Notes: generated by a model from the letters alone, not told the origin. A stretch of DNA of 53,322 nucleotides from Microcaldota archaeon (GCA_021804095.1 JAJZKQ010000003.1:1-53322), one strand, 5' to 3'; positions 1-8,022 are shown, numbered from the stretch's first letter. A program made the numbers and translations.

Positions 1-24
1 CTAGGCTCTATCTCGTAACCAGAT

Positions 25-37
25 AGTTATATAAGCT
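25..37 (+). promoter_or_regulatory. TATA box for the proteasome/exosome operon
   Basis: An AT-rich TATA-like element (gttatataagctt) lies about 70 bases before the psmA start. Transcription would begin near position 55-60 and leave a leader of about 45 bases, which carries the GTGAT ribosome-binding motif at 94-98. Position and composition are the only evidence. Confidence 0.5.
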
Positions 38-101
38 TTTAATGATTAAAATTAGATTATCCTAAAACATAGCAAATTTGCTAATTATATTAAGTGATAT
101 T

Positions 102-797
102 ATGTATCCAAACGTACAAGCATACGACCGCGGTGTAATGTTCAATCCAGACGGCAGACTATTCCAGGTAGAATACGCAAAGGAAGCAGTGAGAAAAGGA
201 GCAACATCCATAGGAATGACAGGCAAGGACAGCGTGGTATTCGTTGCGCACAAGGTAGTCACAGAGCCGCTCGCCATCCAATCTACAGTACACAAGGTAT
301 TCAAGATAGATTCAAACATGGGAGCTACCTACAGTGGCCTTGTTGCTGACGGCCTCCATCTTATAGACCGATCAAGGATAATAGCGCTAAACCACAGGCT
401 TGTTTACGACGATGACAAATCTGTAGAGTCCCTTACAGAAGAGATAGCATCGTATATGATGCAAGCTACACAGTACGGTGGTCTCAGACCTTATGCCGTT
501 TCACTCTTGGTAGGCGGAATGGACAACGGGCCTAAACTATACGAGATAGAGCCTGGAGCCTCAATTCTCGGTTACAAAGCCGAAGCAATAGGCTCAGGTA
601 AAAAGATAGCCACGGAGATCCTTGTTAAGGAGTACAAGGATAACATGCGTGTAGAAGAGATGATAGCACTCGGAGCAAAGATAATAAAGAAAGTATCAGA
701 GGGAAAAGTACCTCAGGAAAGCATGGAAGTGGGCTATATAAAAGAAGGCGAAGGCTACCGAGTAGTAACTCCTGAAGAAGTTGCGAAATACCTGTAG
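102..797 (+). CDS. psmA: Proteasome alpha subunit
   Basis: Structural subunit of the outer rings of the archaeal 20S proteasome, which gate substrate entry to the beta-subunit protease chamber. The alpha signature is at the N-terminus (residues 1-24: [10 protein letters not shown], then [13 protein letters not shown] and KEAV), followed by the Ntn-hydrolase fold to a lysine-rich C-terminus. About 231 residues is normal for the family. I chose the ATG at 102 rather than the in-frame TTG at 78 because GTGAT sits at 94-98 and the alpha signature starts right after it. It opens a tightly packed operon with SBDS and the exosome, the usual archaeal order. Confidence 0.95.
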   Translation: MYPNVQAYDRGVMFNPDGRLFQVEYAKEAVRKGATSIGMTGKDSVVFVAHKVVTEPLAIQSTVHKVFKIDSNMGATYSGLVADGLHLIDRSRIIALNHRLVYDDDKSVESLTEEIASYMMQATQYGGLRPYAVSLLVGGMDNGPKLYEIEPGASILGYKAEAIGSGKKIATEILVKEYKDNMRVEEMIALGAKIIKKVSEGKVPQESMEVGYIKEGEGYRVVTPEEVAKYL

Positions 798-802
798 ATT
801 CT

Positions 803-1483
803 ATGTCAAAAACAGTAATAGCTAAATACTCCATGAATGGAGAAGAATTCGAGATATTCATAGATTCGGATATGGCTTATGAGTACATAACCGGAAAGCG
901 GAAAGATCCCCTATCTGTACTTGAGGCAGAAGAGATATTCAAGAATGCGAACAAAGGAGAGCGCCAGAACCAGGACAAGATAAAAAAAATATTTGGAACA
1001 GAAGATCTTGCTAAGATTGTAGAAACAATATTGAAAAAGGGAGACGTACCTATAACTACCGAACAGAGACATAAATTGGTGGAAGAGAAGAGAAAACAGA
1101 TAATAAACATAATAGCAGTAAACTCGATAGACCCAAGGACTAACGCGCCACATACTCCTACGAGAATAGAAGGAGCGCTTGAGCAGGCCCATGTTGTAAT
1201 AGATCCATTCAAAAACGCAAATGAACAAGTAGACGGAATAATAAAGAAAATCAATACTATAATTCCTCTGAAGTTTGCCACAGCGCATCTTGAGCTTCGC
1301 ATACCTGCGTCTTTTGCCAATAGGTGCTATGGCACATTAAAGCAATACGGACTAAAATCAGAGGAATGGCAAAATGACGGATCTCTCAAAGTTTCTGTAG
1401 AGTTTCCTGCAGGTTTAAAGCAGGAGTTCTTTGACAAGATAAACGGGCTTACCAAAGGAGAAGCCCAGATAGACACAATCTAG
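803..1483 (+). CDS. sdo1: SBDS/Sdo1 ribosome maturation factor
   Basis: Archaeal ortholog of the Shwachman-Bodian-Diamond protein, which acts in maturation of the large ribosomal subunit. At 226 residues it has the family length and the three-domain layout: N-terminal FYSH domain (residues 1-85, with [16 protein letters not shown]), a central helical domain ([19 protein letters not shown] and [20 protein letters not shown]) and a C-terminal ferredoxin-like domain from about 160. It starts 5 bases after psmA and its stop precedes rrp4, so co-transcription is expected. The call rests on clear motif recognition. Confidence 0.94.
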   Translation: MSKTVIAKYSMNGEEFEIFIDSDMAYEYITGKRKDPLSVLEAEEIFKNANKGERQNQDKIKKIFGTEDLAKIVETILKKGDVPITTEQRHKLVEEKRKQIINIIAVNSIDPRTNAPHTPTRIEGALEQAHVVIDPFKNANEQVDGIIKKINTIIPLKFATAHLELRIPASFANRCYGTLKQYGLKSEEWQNDGSLKVSVEFPAGLKQEFFDKINGLTKGEAQIDTI

Positions 1484-1491
1484 TGATTTTA

Positions 1492-2097
1492 ATGAGGAAA
1501 ATAGTACTTCCAGGAGACATAATAGCGGAAAACCCGCTAAGGCTCGACCATACGATAGTCGAGAACGGCAAGACATGCTCCACAGTGATAGGAATATATG
1601 AAGATGAAAAAAATACATTCATACCAATGGAAGGATTATGGTATCCAACCCCAGGAGAGAAAATAGTAGGCATAGTAGAAGAAGCAAAGCTCAATACTGA
1701 TGTAATAGGCCTAAATGCGCCTTACAAAGGACTTGTAATATCCAAATTCTCAGAAACAAGCATGGTAAATGGCGATATAATAGAAGCTGTTGTAAAGGAA
1801 CTTGACAAAACCGGCACAGTAATACTATCAAGGCCAAGAGTACTTTTCGGAGGAAAGGTCATAGCTATAAAATCTTCAAAGGTTCCGAGACTTCTTGGCA
1901 AGCAGGACACAATGATAAGACAGATAACAGAGAAGACAAAGTCCAGCATATCGGTAGGCATGAACGGTCTAATTTGGATAAAGGGAGGCGACTCTGACCT
2001 TGCAACAACCGCTATAATGCGTATACAGGACGAGTCACACATACCCGGCTTAACTGAAAGAATAGCCAAGATGCTTGAAACTCCAAGTAAAGAATAA
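1492..2097 (+). CDS. rrp4: Exosome RNA-binding subunit Rrp4
   Basis: Cap subunit of the archaeal exosome; it feeds RNA to the Rrp41/Rrp42 ring through S1 and KH domains. The N-terminal domain begins RKIVLPGDIIAE. The S1-like region spans roughly 60-130 and the KH-like region 135-200 contains GMNGLIWIKGG. The ATG at 1492 is preferred over the GTG at 1483, because that GTG is part of a GTGAT ribosome-binding motif that overlaps the sdo1 stop. Length is about 201 residues, slightly short for the family. Rrp41 and Rrp42 follow directly. Confidence 0.94.
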   Translation: MRKIVLPGDIIAENPLRLDHTIVENGKTCSTVIGIYEDEKNTFIPMEGLWYPTPGEKIVGIVEEAKLNTDVIGLNAPYKGLVISKFSETSMVNGDIIEAVVKELDKTGTVILSRPRVLFGGKVIAIKSSKVPRLLGKQDTMIRQITEKTKSSISVGMNGLIWIKGGDSDLATTAIMRIQDESHIPGLTERIAKMLETPSKE

Positions 2098-2111
2098 AGA
2101 CGGAAGATAAA

Positions 2112-2837
2112 ATGGAAAAACCAACATTAATAATAAACGGAAAACGGCTAGACGGCAGAGATCCAAGTACAATGCGTGAAATCAAAATATCTGTAAATCC
2201 TATAAAGAATGCGGCAGGATCAGCATACATAGAATGGGGCAACAACAAGATTGTTTCAGCTATATATGGCCCAAGAGAGGCACTCCCCAGGCATACGCAG
2301 GATTTAAACAAAGCAGTCATAAAATGCAGATATACTATGGCTCCATTTTCATCACTTGAAGAGCATGGCAGGCCGGGTATGAATAGGAGGGCAATAGAGA
2401 TATCCAAAGTAACAAGAGAGGTATTCGAAAATGTAGTGCTTACCGATCTATTTCCAGGCACAGAAATAAACATATTCATCGAAGTTCTGCAGAGCGACGG
2501 AGGTACGCGTGCGGCAGGAATAACATGCGCATCTGTAGCACTTGCGGCATCAGGCATCCCTATGAGGGATATGCCATTTGCAGTATCTGTAGGCAAAGCA
2601 GAAGATACATTAATATTGGACATGGACAAGATAGAGGATAATTACTCCACAGCGGATATGCCTATAGCGGTAAACCCAAGAACCAAAGAGATAAACCTAC
2701 TCCAAATGGACGGGGAGTTAACCTCTGAAGAGATTCACAGGGGCATCGAGATGGTCATAAAAGCGGGAGAGATAATAAGCAAGATACAGAAAGATGCACT
2801 TCTTGATCATTATCAAGAAATAGAAGAAAGAATATAA
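2112..2837 (+). CDS. rrp41: Exosome catalytic subunit Rrp41
   Basis: Phosphorolytic 3'-5' exoribonuclease and polyadenylating subunit of the exosome hexamer (RNase PH family). At 241 residues it matches known archaeal Rrp41 proteins. Visible active-site features are the phosphate-binding loop SDGGTRAAG (about 128-136), the conserved HGRPGMNRR region (85-93) and Asp182 in STADMPIAV, the catalytic aspartate of the family. It lies 14 bases after rrp4 and 9 bases before rrp42, so the three subunits are made together. Confidence 0.96.
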   Translation: MEKPTLIINGKRLDGRDPSTMREIKISVNPIKNAAGSAYIEWGNNKIVSAIYGPREALPRHTQDLNKAVIKCRYTMAPFSSLEEHGRPGMNRRAIEISKVTREVFENVVLTDLFPGTEINIFIEVLQSDGGTRAAGITCASVALAASGIPMRDMPFAVSVGKAEDTLILDMDKIEDNYSTADMPIAVNPRTKEINLLQMDGELTSEEIHRGIEMVIKAGEIISKIQKDALLDHYQEIEERI

Positions 2838-2846
2838 GGCGAGAAT

Positions 2847-3632
2847 GTGAATACGACTATTTTAACAGAGCAGTATCTAAAAGAGAGGCTTTCCAAAAGA
2901 ATAAGGGACGACGGCAGGGATCTTCTTTCATTCAGAAAGATATCTCTGGAAACAGGGAAGATACCACATGCAGAAGGTTCCGCAGAAATAAACCTGGGCA
3001 ATACCAAAATTCTCGTAGGAATAAAAATGGATGTGGGAGAACCAATGAAGGACAAGCCTGATGAAGGATCCATAATGACAGGCGCAGAACTTCTTCCTAT
3101 GGCTCATCATTCATACGACGCAGGCCCTCCTACTCCTGAAGCTGTGGAACTAGCCAGGGTAGTCGATCGGGGAATAAGAGCAGGCAACATAATCGATGTA
3201 AAAAAACTTTTCATAGAAGAAGGCAAATCATGGAATGTTTTCATAGATCTGTATATACTCAATTACGACGGAAATCTTTTCGACTCGTCAACGCTTGCAG
3301 CAGTCGCAGCCCTGTATAACTCGCGAATGCCAAGGTACGAAGACGGAAAAGTAATCAGAGAGGGAAATCTGGAAAGGCTTCCTGTAAACAACATAAGCAC
3401 CTCCTGCACATACGCAAAAATAGGAAACTCCATACTTCTTGATACCAACGCGAGCGAGGAAGTATTTGCAGACGCAAGGATGACAATAGCAAACGATGAG
3501 CGTTTTGTAAGGGCGATGCAAAAAGGACTCGGAGGCTCATTCCTTCCAAACGAGATCGACATACTTGTAGATGACACATTCGAGAAATCAAAAGAGCTCA
3601 GAAGAATAATACAGGAAACAAGAGGAGACTAA
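2847..3632 (+). CDS. rrp42: Exosome non-catalytic ring subunit Rrp42
   Basis: RNase PH-fold partner of Rrp41; it completes the hexameric ring and helps bind RNA but lacks catalytic residues. Typical features are an N-terminal segment rich in R and E, HAEGSAEINLGNTKILVGIK, and a C-terminal GGSFLPNEID block. The GTG at 2847 is used, with a purine-rich GGCGAG just upstream and no better in-frame start. At 261 residues it is near family length. The stop is one base before the eL43 start. Confidence 0.94.
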   Translation: MNTTILTEQYLKERLSKRIRDDGRDLLSFRKISLETGKIPHAEGSAEINLGNTKILVGIKMDVGEPMKDKPDEGSIMTGAELLPMAHHSYDAGPPTPEAVELARVVDRGIRAGNIIDVKKLFIEEGKSWNVFIDLYILNYDGNLFDSSTLAAVAALYNSRMPRYEDGKVIREGNLERLPVNNISTSCTYAKIGNSILLDTNASEEVFADARMTIANDERFVRAMQKGLGGSFLPNEIDILVDDTFEKSKELRRIIQETRGD

Positions 3633-3633
3633 T

Positions 3634-3870
3634 ATGGCAAAAAAAAGCATACGATACGGTGTAAGCCTAAGAAAAAGGGAAGAGGCAGTAGTAAGGCAAC
3701 AGAAAGCCAGGTATGTCTGCAACACCTGCGGGAAAGAAGCCGTAAGGAGAAAAGGAACAGGAATATGGCACTGTGAATACTGCAATGCCACATATGCCGG
3801 CGGAGCATATTCTTTCCATACTGCAGCAGGAGAAGCTGTAAGCAAGATACTAGGCCGAAAATCCGAATAA
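3634..3870 (+). CDS. rpl37ae: Large-subunit ribosomal protein eL43 (L37Ae)
   Basis: Zinc-binding protein of the 50S subunit. The 78 residues contain the C4 zinc finger as Cys29, Cys32, Cys47 and Cys50 (CNTC and CEYC), with the conserved RYGVSLRKR N-terminus and WHCEYC core. It sits immediately after rrp42, as in many archaea. The next 90 bases (3871-3960) hold no gene but include TATA-like sequence, so the operon may end here or have an internal promoter. Confidence 0.93.
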   Translation: MAKKSIRYGVSLRKREEAVVRQQKARYVCNTCGKEAVRRKGTGIWHCEYCNATYAGGAYSFHTAAGEAVSKILGRKSE

Positions 3871-3910
3871 TCGGAAAGCCCAGGCACCTGCGGCATCTGT
3901 TCAAGGCTCT

Positions 3911-3920
3911 GTATTATAAA
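3911..3920 (+). promoter_or_regulatory. Possible internal promoter before the 119-residue gene
   Basis: The gap between eL43 and the next gene contains gtattataaa, a plausible TATA box about 50 bases before the ATG at 3961. This suggests the unknown gene and rpoP can be transcribed apart from the exosome genes. Sequence inspection only. Confidence 0.35.
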
Positions 3921-3960
3921 CAGAACGCATCAAAATAGGTATAATGGAAAAGATGATAAG

Positions 3961-4320
3961 ATGGTAAGAATAACATACTCTCCTATAGAAGAGCTCGTAG
4001 TGCACGAAGTGGTAGAAGTACCCAAAGACGATCTTCTCAGGGAGAGAATAACACCACAGGGCAACATGCCTCTATACTGGTGCAATGGCATCCTATTCAG
4101 TTTCTCCTCCATACCTATGACAGAGGAAATAATAAGGGATTACTTAAGAGGGAAGGTTCACTGGCTAGAGATTCATTTTACAAAAGAGCCGAAGTATACT
4201 CCGATAATGACATTGAACGAGGAGGAATACAAAGCTGTAATGAATATAAGGATAATAGACACAAGCAAGTCCAACCTTCATGTTGAGCTTGCAAAATGGC
4301 TAAAAGCAAAGACCAAATAA
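3961..4320 (+). CDS. Unrecognised 119-residue protein between eL43 and rpoP
   Basis: I do not recognise the family. The protein is soluble and charged, has no signal peptide or membrane helix, and contains short motifs such as LYWCNGILFSFSS (about 38-50) and KVHWLEIHFTKEP (65-77). The C-terminus is a lysine-rich helix. A GATGAT motif at 3951-3956 supports the ATG at 3961. In many archaea rpoP follows eL43 directly, so this gene interrupts a conserved neighbourhood. It does not look like the Pcc1, Brix or prefoldin genes often found near here. Its own promoter and the nearby rpoP hint at a transcription or translation role, but that is only context. Confidence 0.75.
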   Translation: MVRITYSPIEELVVHEVVEVPKDDLLRERITPQGNMPLYWCNGILFSFSSIPMTEEIIRDYLRGKVHWLEIHFTKEPKYTPIMTLNEEEYKAVMNIRIIDTSKSNLHVELAKWLKAKTK

Positions 4321-4340
4321 AGTTACGCTTGATGATTTAT

Positions 4341-4475
4341 ATGGCATATCTATGCATTCACTGTGGAAAAGAGATAAAGTCGCTGGAACGAAACAACATA
4401 AGATGTCCCTACTGCGGCTATAGGGTAGTTTCAAAGAAAAGATCCTCCATGGCAAGGGAAGTAAAGACCGATTGA
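4341..4475 (+). CDS. rpoP: DNA-directed RNA polymerase subunit P (Rpb12-like)
   Basis: A 44-residue zinc-ribbon subunit of archaeal RNA polymerase, which helps assemble subunits D and L. Translation from the ATG at 4341 gives MAYLCIHCGKEI, then RCPYCGYRVV, with zinc ligands Cys5, Cys8, Cys22 and Cys25 and the basic tail typical of Rpb12. An in-frame ATG at 4332 is an alternative; GATGAT at 4331-4336 favours 4341. It begins 20 bases after the 119-residue gene and ends the plus-strand run. Confidence 0.93.
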   Translation: MAYLCIHCGKEIKSLERNNIRCPYCGYRVVSKKRSSMAREVKTD

Positions 4476-4507
4476 CCTGCCTGCCTCTCTTTCAGTAAGC
4501 AGAACTA

Positions 4508-4540
4508 GATTCTGAATCTTTATCAATACTTACCAGAATC
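4508..4540. repeat. Inverted repeat between convergent genes
   Basis: GATTCTG at 4508-4514 is repeated inverted as CAGAATC at 4534-4540 with a 19-base loop. It lies between the ends of rpoP (plus) and the PRC-barrel gene (minus), where a bidirectional termination or RNA-end structure would be expected. There is no T-tract after either arm, so a classical intrinsic terminator is not supported. Confidence 0.3.
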
Positions 4541-4559
4541 AGAAAAAGAAAATATCCTT

Positions 4560-4793
4560 CTACTCCTTTCCTACGATAATAGTCTCGGAGATATTCCTGA
4601 CTCTTTTGTAAGCAACACTGCCCTTCTGTATATCTAATCTGGGATTCTGGCTTTTAATAAGTTTCTCCGGCTCAGTAAGAAGCAGATGTGATACCTCTCC
4701 TTCTTCAAAATTTATCATCACTCCCTTCACCTCGCCAAGCCTCTTTCCCTCATTCGATATTATTCTCTTCCCGTAAAGTTCAGAAACCATCAT
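4560..4793 (-). CDS. PRC-barrel domain protein
   Basis: About 77 residues, essentially one PRC-barrel domain: VSELYGKRIISNEGKRLG, then EVKGVMINFEEGEVSHLLL. Such small beta-barrels mediate protein contacts; stand-alone archaeal PRC-barrel proteins have been linked to cell division in haloarchaea (CdpB), and RimM carries one for ribosome maturation. I chose the ATG at 4793 over the TTG at 4808 because GAGTGAT, which contains the upstream gene's stop, forms the ribosome-binding site. It is the last gene of a minus-strand operon with a zinc-ribbon protein and a histone. Confidence 0.8.
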   Translation of the reverse strand: MMVSELYGKRIISNEGKRLGEVKGVMINFEEGEVSHLLLTEPEKLIKSQNPRLDIQKGSVAYKRVRNISETIIVGKE

Positions 4794-4797
4794 TATA

Positions 4798-5358
4798 TCA
4801 CTCTTCAAATACCAATCTCATTATCTTTTTTGACGCAAATATTCTTATTATGTACTCCTCAAGTTCCTTTATAGCACTTGCCCTGTCTTTCTCAATGTCA
4901 CTACGCTCGCCTTCATTGAAGAGAGCCATATTTCTAGATACAAGGGCATCGAGATACTCTTTGTTCATAGCATAAAACCTGCTTCCGCAACCAATACATC
5001 TGAATATAGGAACAACAGGAACGCTATCAACATATGAGACAAGAGTGAGATCAAGCTCTCTGGAAATCTTCTCCCCAGATCCACATTTTTTGCACGAAGC
5101 AGAAATCTTAACTCTGTCATAACTTACTTTTTTCTCTACGTGCAAACTAATCCCAAGATACTTCTCCAGAGAGGATTCGGGATTTGCATCATTCAAATAA
5201 ATCTGATCTATTACTCTTCCTCCTTTCCCGAATTCGGTAATCAAGGTTCCCTTTCTTGTTCTCTCAGAGAGGCAGAATCTCTGCTCACCGTTTTTTTCAT
5301 AAGGAACTGTTTTGTATCTTCCATCAGGACTAAGATATGCAGTAATAATATTACTCAT
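4798..5358 (-). CDS. Unrecognised protein with a zinc ribbon
   Basis: About 186 residues. Two CxxC pairs (CKKC near residue 90 and CIGC near 122) can form one zinc ribbon with a 28-residue insert. The N-terminal part is beta-rich and the C-terminus (about 150-185) is a charged helix. The start overlaps the 3' end of the histone gene; GGAGG just before supports the second ATG (5358). The first ATG at 5361 is an alternative. No family is recognised. Overlap with both the histone and PRC-barrel genes suggests coordinated expression and perhaps a chromatin or transcription role, which is inference. Confidence 0.75.
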   Translation of the reverse strand: MSNIITAYLSPDGRYKTVPYEKNGEQRFCLSERTRKGTLITEFGKGGRVIDQIYLNDANPESSLEKYLGISLHVEKKVSYDRVKISASCKKCGSGEKISRELDLTLVSYVDSVPVVPIFRCIGCGSRFYAMNKEYLDALVSRNMALFNEGERSDIEKDRASAIKELEEYIIRIFASKKIMRLVFEE

Positions 5359-5593
5359 CATAGCCTCCTATGACGTACTTCATCACATCGGCCTTTGTCA
5401 CTTTCTCCCTCTTATCCTTCCTGGCATTGCCTACTGCGTGTTTTGATATCCTTTCTGCCTTTTCTTCAAGTATCTTGACTATCTCTTCAGCTCCTTCATC
5501 AGTTATATTGGCTTTGAATCTTTTCTTAACAAATTTCTTTATCGAAGCTTTTGGTATGCTTGCCATAAATTCAGCACTCAAGATCTTCATCAT
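5351..5593 (-). CDS. Archaeal histone-fold protein
   Basis: DNA-packaging protein with the three-helix histone fold: IPKASIKKFVKKRF, then ITDEGAEEIVKILEEKAERI, then a basic loop and KVTKADVMKYVI. It has 80 residues from the first ATG. Archaeal histones normally begin near the residues I read as MASIPKASIKK, so the ATG at 5566 is a strong alternative start giving about 71 residues. GATGAAGG upstream of 5593 and GAGTGCT upstream of 5566 do not settle it. It shares a divergent promoter region with thioredoxin. Confidence 0.88.
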   Translation of the reverse strand: MMKILSAEFMASIPKASIKKFVKKRFKANITDEGAEEIVKILEEKAERISKHAVGNARKDKREKVTKADVMKYVIGGYDE

Positions 5594-5638
5594 CCTTCAT
5601 CAGAAGTATCGCTCATCATTTATTAATAATCATCTGAA

Positions 5639-5649
5639 AGATATATAAA
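5639..5649 (+). promoter_or_regulatory. TATA box for thioredoxin
   Basis: The element agatatataaa lies about 39 bases before the thioredoxin ATG at 5683. The same divergent region carries tattaataa (5621-5629), a possible TATA for the histone gene on the minus strand. Sequence inspection only. Confidence 0.45.
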
Positions 5650-5682
5650 TCCAAAGAGACAGAATATAATAAGGTGCGAAAA

Positions 5683-5997
5683 ATGATAGAACTCAATCAA
5701 AACGACTTCGAAAAGGAAGTAATGAAATCTACTACTCCTGTTGTAGTTGACTTCTGGGCTCCATGGTGCGGCCCTTGCAGAATATTCTCTCCTGTAATAG
5801 AAGAAGTCTCAAAGGAATATTCCGGAAAGGTAAAATTTGCAAAGCTAAATACCGATGAAAACCAGGAGATAGCAGCAAAATACAACATAATGAGCATACC
5901 TTCTGTATTGCTGTTCAAGGATGGCGCAGTCAAGGCAACATCGGTAGGCGCAATGCCAAAGGAAATGTTCAAATCCTGGCTGACCAAAAACCTTTGA
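5683..5997 (+). CDS. trxA: Thioredoxin
   Basis: Small dithiol-disulfide oxidoreductase of the cytoplasm. The active site WCGPC is at residues 28-32, in a standard thioredoxin fold with the cis-proline segment SIPSVLLF and about 104 residues. The ATG at 5683 is preferred over the GTG at 5674, because AAGGTG at 5671-5676 is the ribosome-binding site. It is followed 40 bases later by hisS on the same strand. Confidence 0.95.
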   Translation: MIELNQNDFEKEVMKSTTPVVVDFWAPWCGPCRIFSPVIEEVSKEYSGKVKFAKLNTDENQEIAAKYNIMSIPSVLLFKDGAVKATSVGAMPKEMFKSWLTKNL

Positions 5998-6037
5998 ATT
6001 TCCCTACTTAACTATCAGAGAATATAACGGTAGACAA

Positions 6038-7315
6038 ATGGAATTAAGCCTTCCTCGCGGTACAAAGGATTACAACCCTGGAGAAACAATACTATTGAAC
6101 CAGATCATCCTGGTGATAGAGGAAACATTCAAGCGCTTCGGATTCCATCCCATAACAACCCCATCAATAGAGCTCCTATCAACCTTAAATGCAAAAGCAT
6201 ATGGGGAAGATGCCAAAAAGGAAATATACAAAATAGACGGAGCCGAAGAAGGCCTCAGGTATGACTTTACTGTGCCTCTTGCACGTTTTATGGCTATGAA
6301 CAGAGACCTACCACTACCATTCAAAAGATATCAGATTGGAAATGTCTGGAGAATGGACGAGCCACAAAAAATGCGCAACCGTGAATTTATACAGGCAGAT
6401 ATTGACATAATTGGCAGTTCCGAACCCCTGAGTGATGCCGAAGTAATCTCTCCAATAGCATTCGCATTCGACGAATTAGGCATAACTAATTACCGTATAC
6501 TGATAAACAACAGAGCCATTCTCGACAGAATTCTCAGCAAGTTCAAGGTTCCTGCGCAGAAACATAATGAAGCTATCCGAGTAATAGACAAGCTTGCGAA
6601 AATAAGCCGAGACGAGATAATTGAAAGTCTCATATCTATCGGAATCAAAGAAGAGGACGCCATAGCACTAATCTCATTCATAGATACCTCAAACGAGAAA
6701 AACGAAGAGACAATGGCAAGGCTTCACGCCGACATTCCAGAAGCAGAAGACTCTCTGGAAAGCCTTGAATCTCTACTCAAACTGCTGAAGCTTAGCGGAC
6801 TCGAAGAAAAAATAAAGTTCGATATATCTCTCGCAAGAGGTCTTGACTACTACACCGGTGGTGTCTGGGAATTTGTAATATATGAGGAGGGCAAGAGGCT
6901 TCCAACCATAGCATCGGGGGGAAGATATGACAATCTAATAGAAATGTATTCGAAAAACAGCATGCCTGCGGTAGGAAGCGCCATTGGAGTATCCAGGGTG
7001 TTCGAATTGCTCAACAAAACAGAGCTTGTGAGAACATATTCAAGGATACACATAGCATATATAAAGGAAGAAAACCAAGAGTATGCAACAGAGATGGCAT
7101 CTATCCTCAGAAAGGCAGGCATATATACTGATCTGGGAGTAACAAAACGACCTCTTGCCAAACAGCTCGAATATGCAAACACAATGCGCATAAAATATGT
7201 TGCAATAATAGGAAATCAGGAGAGGCTCTCAAAAAAAATCCGCCTCAGGGATATGATAAGCGGAGAAGAAGAACTCCTTGATGTTGAAGAGGTCATATCT
7301 AAGCTTAAAAGTTGA
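6038..7315 (+). CDS. hisS: Histidyl-tRNA synthetase
   Basis: Class II aminoacyl-tRNA synthetase that charges tRNA-His. At 425 residues it has the expected length, with motif 1 near the N-terminus (LPRGTKDY), motif 2 region RYQIGNVWRMDEPQ and NREF, the HisRS-specific LARGLDYYTGG, motif 3 (GSAIGVSRVFELL) and a C-terminal anticodon-binding domain (KRPLAKQLEYA). The start at ATG 6038 is preceded by ACGGTAG. The downstream gene begins 4 bases after its stop. Confidence 0.95.
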   Translation: MELSLPRGTKDYNPGETILLNQIILVIEETFKRFGFHPITTPSIELLSTLNAKAYGEDAKKEIYKIDGAEEGLRYDFTVPLARFMAMNRDLPLPFKRYQIGNVWRMDEPQKMRNREFIQADIDIIGSSEPLSDAEVISPIAFAFDELGITNYRILINNRAILDRILSKFKVPAQKHNEAIRVIDKLAKISRDEIIESLISIGIKEEDAIALISFIDTSNEKNEETMARLHADIPEAEDSLESLESLLKLLKLSGLEEKIKFDISLARGLDYYTGGVWEFVIYEEGKRLPTIASGGRYDNLIEMYSKNSMPAVGSAIGVSRVFELLNKTELVRTYSRIHIAYIKEENQEYATEMASILRKAGIYTDLGVTKRPLAKQLEYANTMRIKYVAIIGNQERLSKKIRLRDMISGEEELLDVEEVISKLKS

Positions 7316-7319
7316 TTTA

Positions 7320-7826
7320 ATGGGAAAATCAGAAGTCGATGAACTTACCGAAGAGACGATAGCAAAAGGAGGCATACTTGCAAGGCTGTATTTTGACATG
7401 CAGAGCGAAAAGCAGGAAGATCTACAGCCCATAATGGCAGAGATGATAAACAACCGCCTTCTCAAATCCCAGGGGGTAATATACTGCGTAGGCGAAATAA
7501 AGGAGCCCATAAAACTGGAAGATGTTTATACCACAAGCGCATCAGTAACAACGCTTGTAAAAGACATAGGTTCCCTTGTGAATATCTCCTTCAACTTCGT
7601 TCCTGCCGCTATAGAGATACTCAAGCCTTTAGACGAAATAAGGATCAGCGCAAACGAATTGCAGTCGCTCCTGCTTGACATAGCCAACATATCCATAAAC
7701 TACTCTCAATATATACTGGGCAGAGTTCTCAGCAAGGAAGATTACGAGAAGGTAATGAAAGACATTAAAAACAGGGAAGCTCTAGGCAAAAAGATGCTTG
7801 ACGAAAATAAAAAGGACCAACAGTAG
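7320..7826 (+). CDS. Conserved-looking protein of unknown function downstream of hisS
   Basis: 168 residues from the ATG at 7320, which has TTGAT just upstream; a longer frame from 7278 would overlap hisS by 38 bases and is less likely. The protein is mostly helical, acidic at the N-terminus (KSEVDELTEETIAKGG) and lysine-rich at the end, with no membrane segment or cysteine cluster. A hydrophobic middle (VTTLVKDIGSLVNISFNFVP) suggests a folded alpha/beta core. I cannot name a family. Tight coupling to hisS is the only clue. Confidence 0.75.
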   Translation: MGKSEVDELTEETIAKGGILARLYFDMQSEKQEDLQPIMAEMINNRLLKSQGVIYCVGEIKEPIKLEDVYTTSASVTTLVKDIGSLVNISFNFVPAAIEILKPLDEIRISANELQSLLLDIANISINYSQYILGRVLSKEDYEKVMKDIKNREALGKKMLDENKKDQQ

Positions 7827-7841
7827 TAGCCAGACTAAAAA

Positions 7842-7914
7842 GCGCCAATTGTCTAGCCTGGTAGGATCCGAGCTTCCCAAGCTCGTGGCCCGGGTTCAAA
7901 TCCCGGTTGGCGCA
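7842..7914 (+). tRNA. tRNA-Gly (anticodon CCC)
   Basis: A full cloverleaf can be drawn. The acceptor stem GCGCCAA pairs with TTGGCGC (7 bp), the D-stem GTCT with GGAT, and the anticodon stem CGAGC with GCTCG around loop TTCCCAA (anticodon CCC at 7876-7878). The variable loop is TGGC, and the T-arm is CCGGG, TTCAAAT, CCCGG. The discriminator base is A at 7914. CCA is not encoded and no intron is present. It reads glycine GGG codons. Confidence 0.96.
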
Positions 7915-7990
7915 ATTAATCTAACAATGCGGGCAAAAAATCCACTCTTTAACTTCAGAATTAAAGCAAACCTCAAAAGAATAGAAATAA

Positions 7991-8000
7991 GGTATATAAA
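7991..8000 (+). promoter_or_regulatory. TATA-like element before a possible small ORF
   Basis: ggtatataaa lies 77 bases after the tRNA and about 27 bases before the ATG at 8023. This is the spacing expected for a leaderless archaeal transcript. Confidence 0.35.
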
Positions 8001-8022
8001 CATGAATTATGATATAAATAAT

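Noticed and set aside
2012-2629. 205-codon frame antisense to rrp41
   Set aside because: It is a shadow of the conserved exosome gene, with no motif of its own.
7798-8001. Open frame running through the tRNA-Gly gene
   Set aside because: It overlaps the end of the preceding gene and the entire tRNA; only the part after 8002 or 8023 could be coding.
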